Positions 62,006 through 64,000 of a stretch of 64,000 nucleotides of DNA are shown here, piece after piece (position 1 is the stretch's first letter; each line of letters begins with the position of its first letter). The notes below the pieces were generated by a model. It saw only the letters and a list, made by a program, of their open reading frames with translations. It searched no databases and was not told the DNA's origin. Source of the DNA: Nemertoderma westbladi (Eukaryota > Xenacoelomorpha > Nemertodermatida > Nemertodermatidae); assembly GCA_032718475.1 (NCBI GenBank), contig JAUCBJ010007342.1:1-64000 (forward strand), in the 5' to 3' direction. The position numbers and the translations under genes were made by a program.

Positions 62006-63647
62006 ATAGGAGTAACGCCAATCCCTACCTTCGGGTAGCAGATATGTGTAGCACCCACCCCTACATTCGGGTAGCAGATAGGAGTAGGAGTAGCGCCCAT
62101 CCCTACCCTCGGGTAGCAGATAGGAGTAACGCCAATCCCTACCTTCGGGTAGCAGATATGTGTAGCACCCACCCCTACATTCGGGTAGCAGATAGGAGTA
62201 GCGCCCACCCCTACCCTCGGGTAGCAGAGAGGAGTAGCGGCCACCCCTACCCTCGGGTAGCAGATAGGAGTAGCGCCCACCCCTACCCTCGGGTAGCAGA
62301 TAGGAGTAACACCAATCCCTACCTTCGGGTAGCAGATATGTGTAGCGCCGACCCCTACATTCGGGTAGCAGATAGGAGTAGCGCCCACCCCTACCCTCGG
62401 GTAGCAGAGAGGAGTAGCGCCCACCCCTACCCTCGGGTAGCAGATAGGAGTAGCGCCCACCCCTACCCTCGGGTAGTATATAGGAATAGCGCCCATCCCT
62501 ACCTTCGGGTAGCAGATGTGTAGCGCCCACCCCCACCTTCGGGTAGCAGATAGGAGTAGCGCCCAGCCTTATCTTCGGGTAGCAGATAGGAGTAGCGCCC
62601 ACCCCTACCTTCGGGTAGCAGATAGGAGTAGCGCCCACCCCTACCTTCGGGTAGCAGATAGGAGTAGCGCCTACCCCTACCTTCGGGTAGCAGATAGGAG
62701 TAGCGCCCACCCCTACCTATGGGTAGCAGATAGAAGTAGCGCCCACCCTTACCTTCGGGTAGCAGATAGGAATAGCGCCCACCCCTACCTTCGGGTGGCA
62801 GATAGGAGTAGCGCCTACCCCTACCTTCGGGTAGCAGATAGGAGTAGCGCCCACCCCTACCTTCGGGTAGCAGATAGGAGTAGCGCCCACCCCTACCTTC
62901 GGGTAGCAGATAGGAGTAGCGCCCACCCCTACCTTCGGGTAGCAGATACGAGTAGCGCCCACCCCTACCTTCGGGTAGCAGATAGGAGTAGCGCCCACCC
63001 CTACCGTCGGGTAGCAGATAGGAGTAGCGCCCACCCCTACCTTCGGGTAGCAGATAGGAGTAGCGCCCACCCTTACCCTCGGGTAGCAGATAGGAGTAGC
63101 GCCCACCCCTACCTTCGGGTAGCAGATAGGAGTAGCGCCTACCCCTACCTTCGGGTAGCAGATAGGAGTAGCGCCCACCCCTACCTTATGGTAGCAGATA
63201 GGAGTAGCGACCATCCCTACCTTATGGTAGCAGATAGGAGTAGCGCCCACCCCTACCTTCGGGTAGCAGATAGGAGTAGCGCCTACCCCTACCTTCGGGT
63301 AGCAGATAGGAGTAGCGCCCACCCCTACCTTCGGGTAGCAGACAGGAGTAGCGCCTACCCCTACCTTCGGGTAGCAGATAGGAGTAGCGCCTACCCCTAC
63401 CTTCGGGTAGCAGATAGGAGTAGCGCCCACCCCTACCTTCGGGTAGCAGACAGGAGTAGTGCCTACCCCTACCTTCGGGTAGCAGATAGGAGTAGCGCAC
63501 ACCCCTACCTTCGGGTAGCAGATAGGAGTAGCGCACACCCCTACCTTCGGGTAGCAGATAGGAGTAGCGCCCACCCCTACCCTCGGGTAGCAGAGAGGAG
63601 TAGCGCCCACCCCTACCCTCGGGTAGCAGATAGGAGTAGCGCCCACT
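62006..63647 (-). repeat. 36-bp hairpin minisatellite, array 3 (about 45 units)
   Basis: Continuation of array 2 on the far side of the LINE. The plus-strand unit is CTACC-TTCG-GGTAG with CAGATAGGAGTAGCGCCCA. A variant block with AACGCCAATCCC and GATATGTGTAGC recurs at about 62010, 62128 and 62308, and also at about 53551 in array 2. Frames of up to 408 codons on both strands are artefacts. Confidence 0.95.
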
Positions 63648-64000
63648 GTAAGGGTCCAGTAGTATACCGCTTACCAGATCCTAGTAACGATGTATCTTAC
63701 TATGAGACTCTAGTAATGTATACGGGCTTGTACAGTATCTGACAACAAATCCCAGTCCAGGATATCTAAACAAACAGATATAGTACACAAACGACTACTG
63801 GCGAGGAACAGAGCCTTGTATCTATTCTATGTACGTGAGCGGGTCGAATGCCTACGTACTAGACAGAAGGATACCTGTCCTCTAACCGGTGAGGCAGATG
63901 TACAGTTACAGTAACAGACCAAACTCACGGGAAAACAATCCCCGCGCAGCGAATCCTAACTATCACTGACAGTCCTAAATACAGTAACTTGCCGCGGTGT
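63648..64000. other. Right-edge flank
   Basis: No gene, repeat or RNA is recognised in the last 350 bp. Confidence 0.5.

Noticed and set aside
52652-63647. CRISPR-like regularly spaced repeats
   Set aside because: Units are contiguous tandem repeats without unique spacers, in a eukaryotic sequence.
62003-63742. Frames up to 408 codons on both strands (SSAHPYLRVADR, EGRGGRYSYLLP)
   Set aside because: Same 36-bp array read in other frames; no gene features.

Overview
The window is a repeat-dense, AT-rich stretch of an animal nuclear genome with one recognisable host gene, a mitochondrial ornithine carrier (SLC25A15-like). Almost everything else is transposable elements and satellites. BEL/Pao LTR elements, RTE-like and other APE-type LINEs, foldback elements and intronless retro-derived ORFs, plus frequent short motifs such as TAGGCCTA and ACCGGT, suggest a marine invertebrate. 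A non-vertebrate deuterostome such as an echinoderm or hemichordate is my guess, with low confidence; nothing in the sequence fixes the species.

Layout. 1-1.33 kb: 5'-truncated LINE (minus). 1.37-7.26 kb: decayed BEL/Pao element (plus) with integrase and an extra downstream ORF. 7.27-10.56 kb: copy 1 of an unnamed repeat, called element X here. It carries a 36-bp hairpin minisatellite, an RTE fragment with a 12-bp target duplication, and a 1.9-kb foldback element. 12.8-16.3 kb: full-length RTE-like LINE with an intact 1013-codon ORF. 16.5-22.2 kb: small tandem duplications, MITE-like and foldback elements, and a 72-bp RTE-tail insertion. 22.5-23.5 kb: SLC25A15-like gene (minus). 24.36-43.21 kb: an 18.9-kb BEL/Pao element (minus) with about 2.2-kb LTRs, a 5-bp target duplication CTGCC and five long ORFs. 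43.4-49.0 kb: a satellite of alternating 15- and 17-bp units, with a short inverted arm. 49.9-52.4 kb: inverted copy 2 of element X, carrying a nested long-TIR element. 52.65-63.65 kb: a 36-bp hairpin minisatellite split by an 8.2-kb LINE whose ORF1 encodes a SAP-like segment, two PIP-box-like motifs, a proline-rich array and a Ulp1/C48-type protease domain.

How parts work together. In the big BEL element ORF A (coiled-coil), ORF B (Gag-like, zinc knuckles, protease, RT, RNase H) and ORF C (integrase) overlap, each downstream frame being +1 to the one before. ORF D, in the position where env would sit, ends in three CCHC zinc knuckles and is followed after one in-frame TGA by a basic RG-rich extension. 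The element also carries eight copies of a 16-bp palindrome in all three coding frames and fourteen AGGTAAG splice-donor-like heptamers confined to gag-pol. The older BEL copy at 1.4-7.3 kb has a recognisable relative of ORF D in the same place, so the extra ORF belongs to a lineage rather than to one accident. I consider this element and the Ulp1-bearing LINE the two most interesting systems here.
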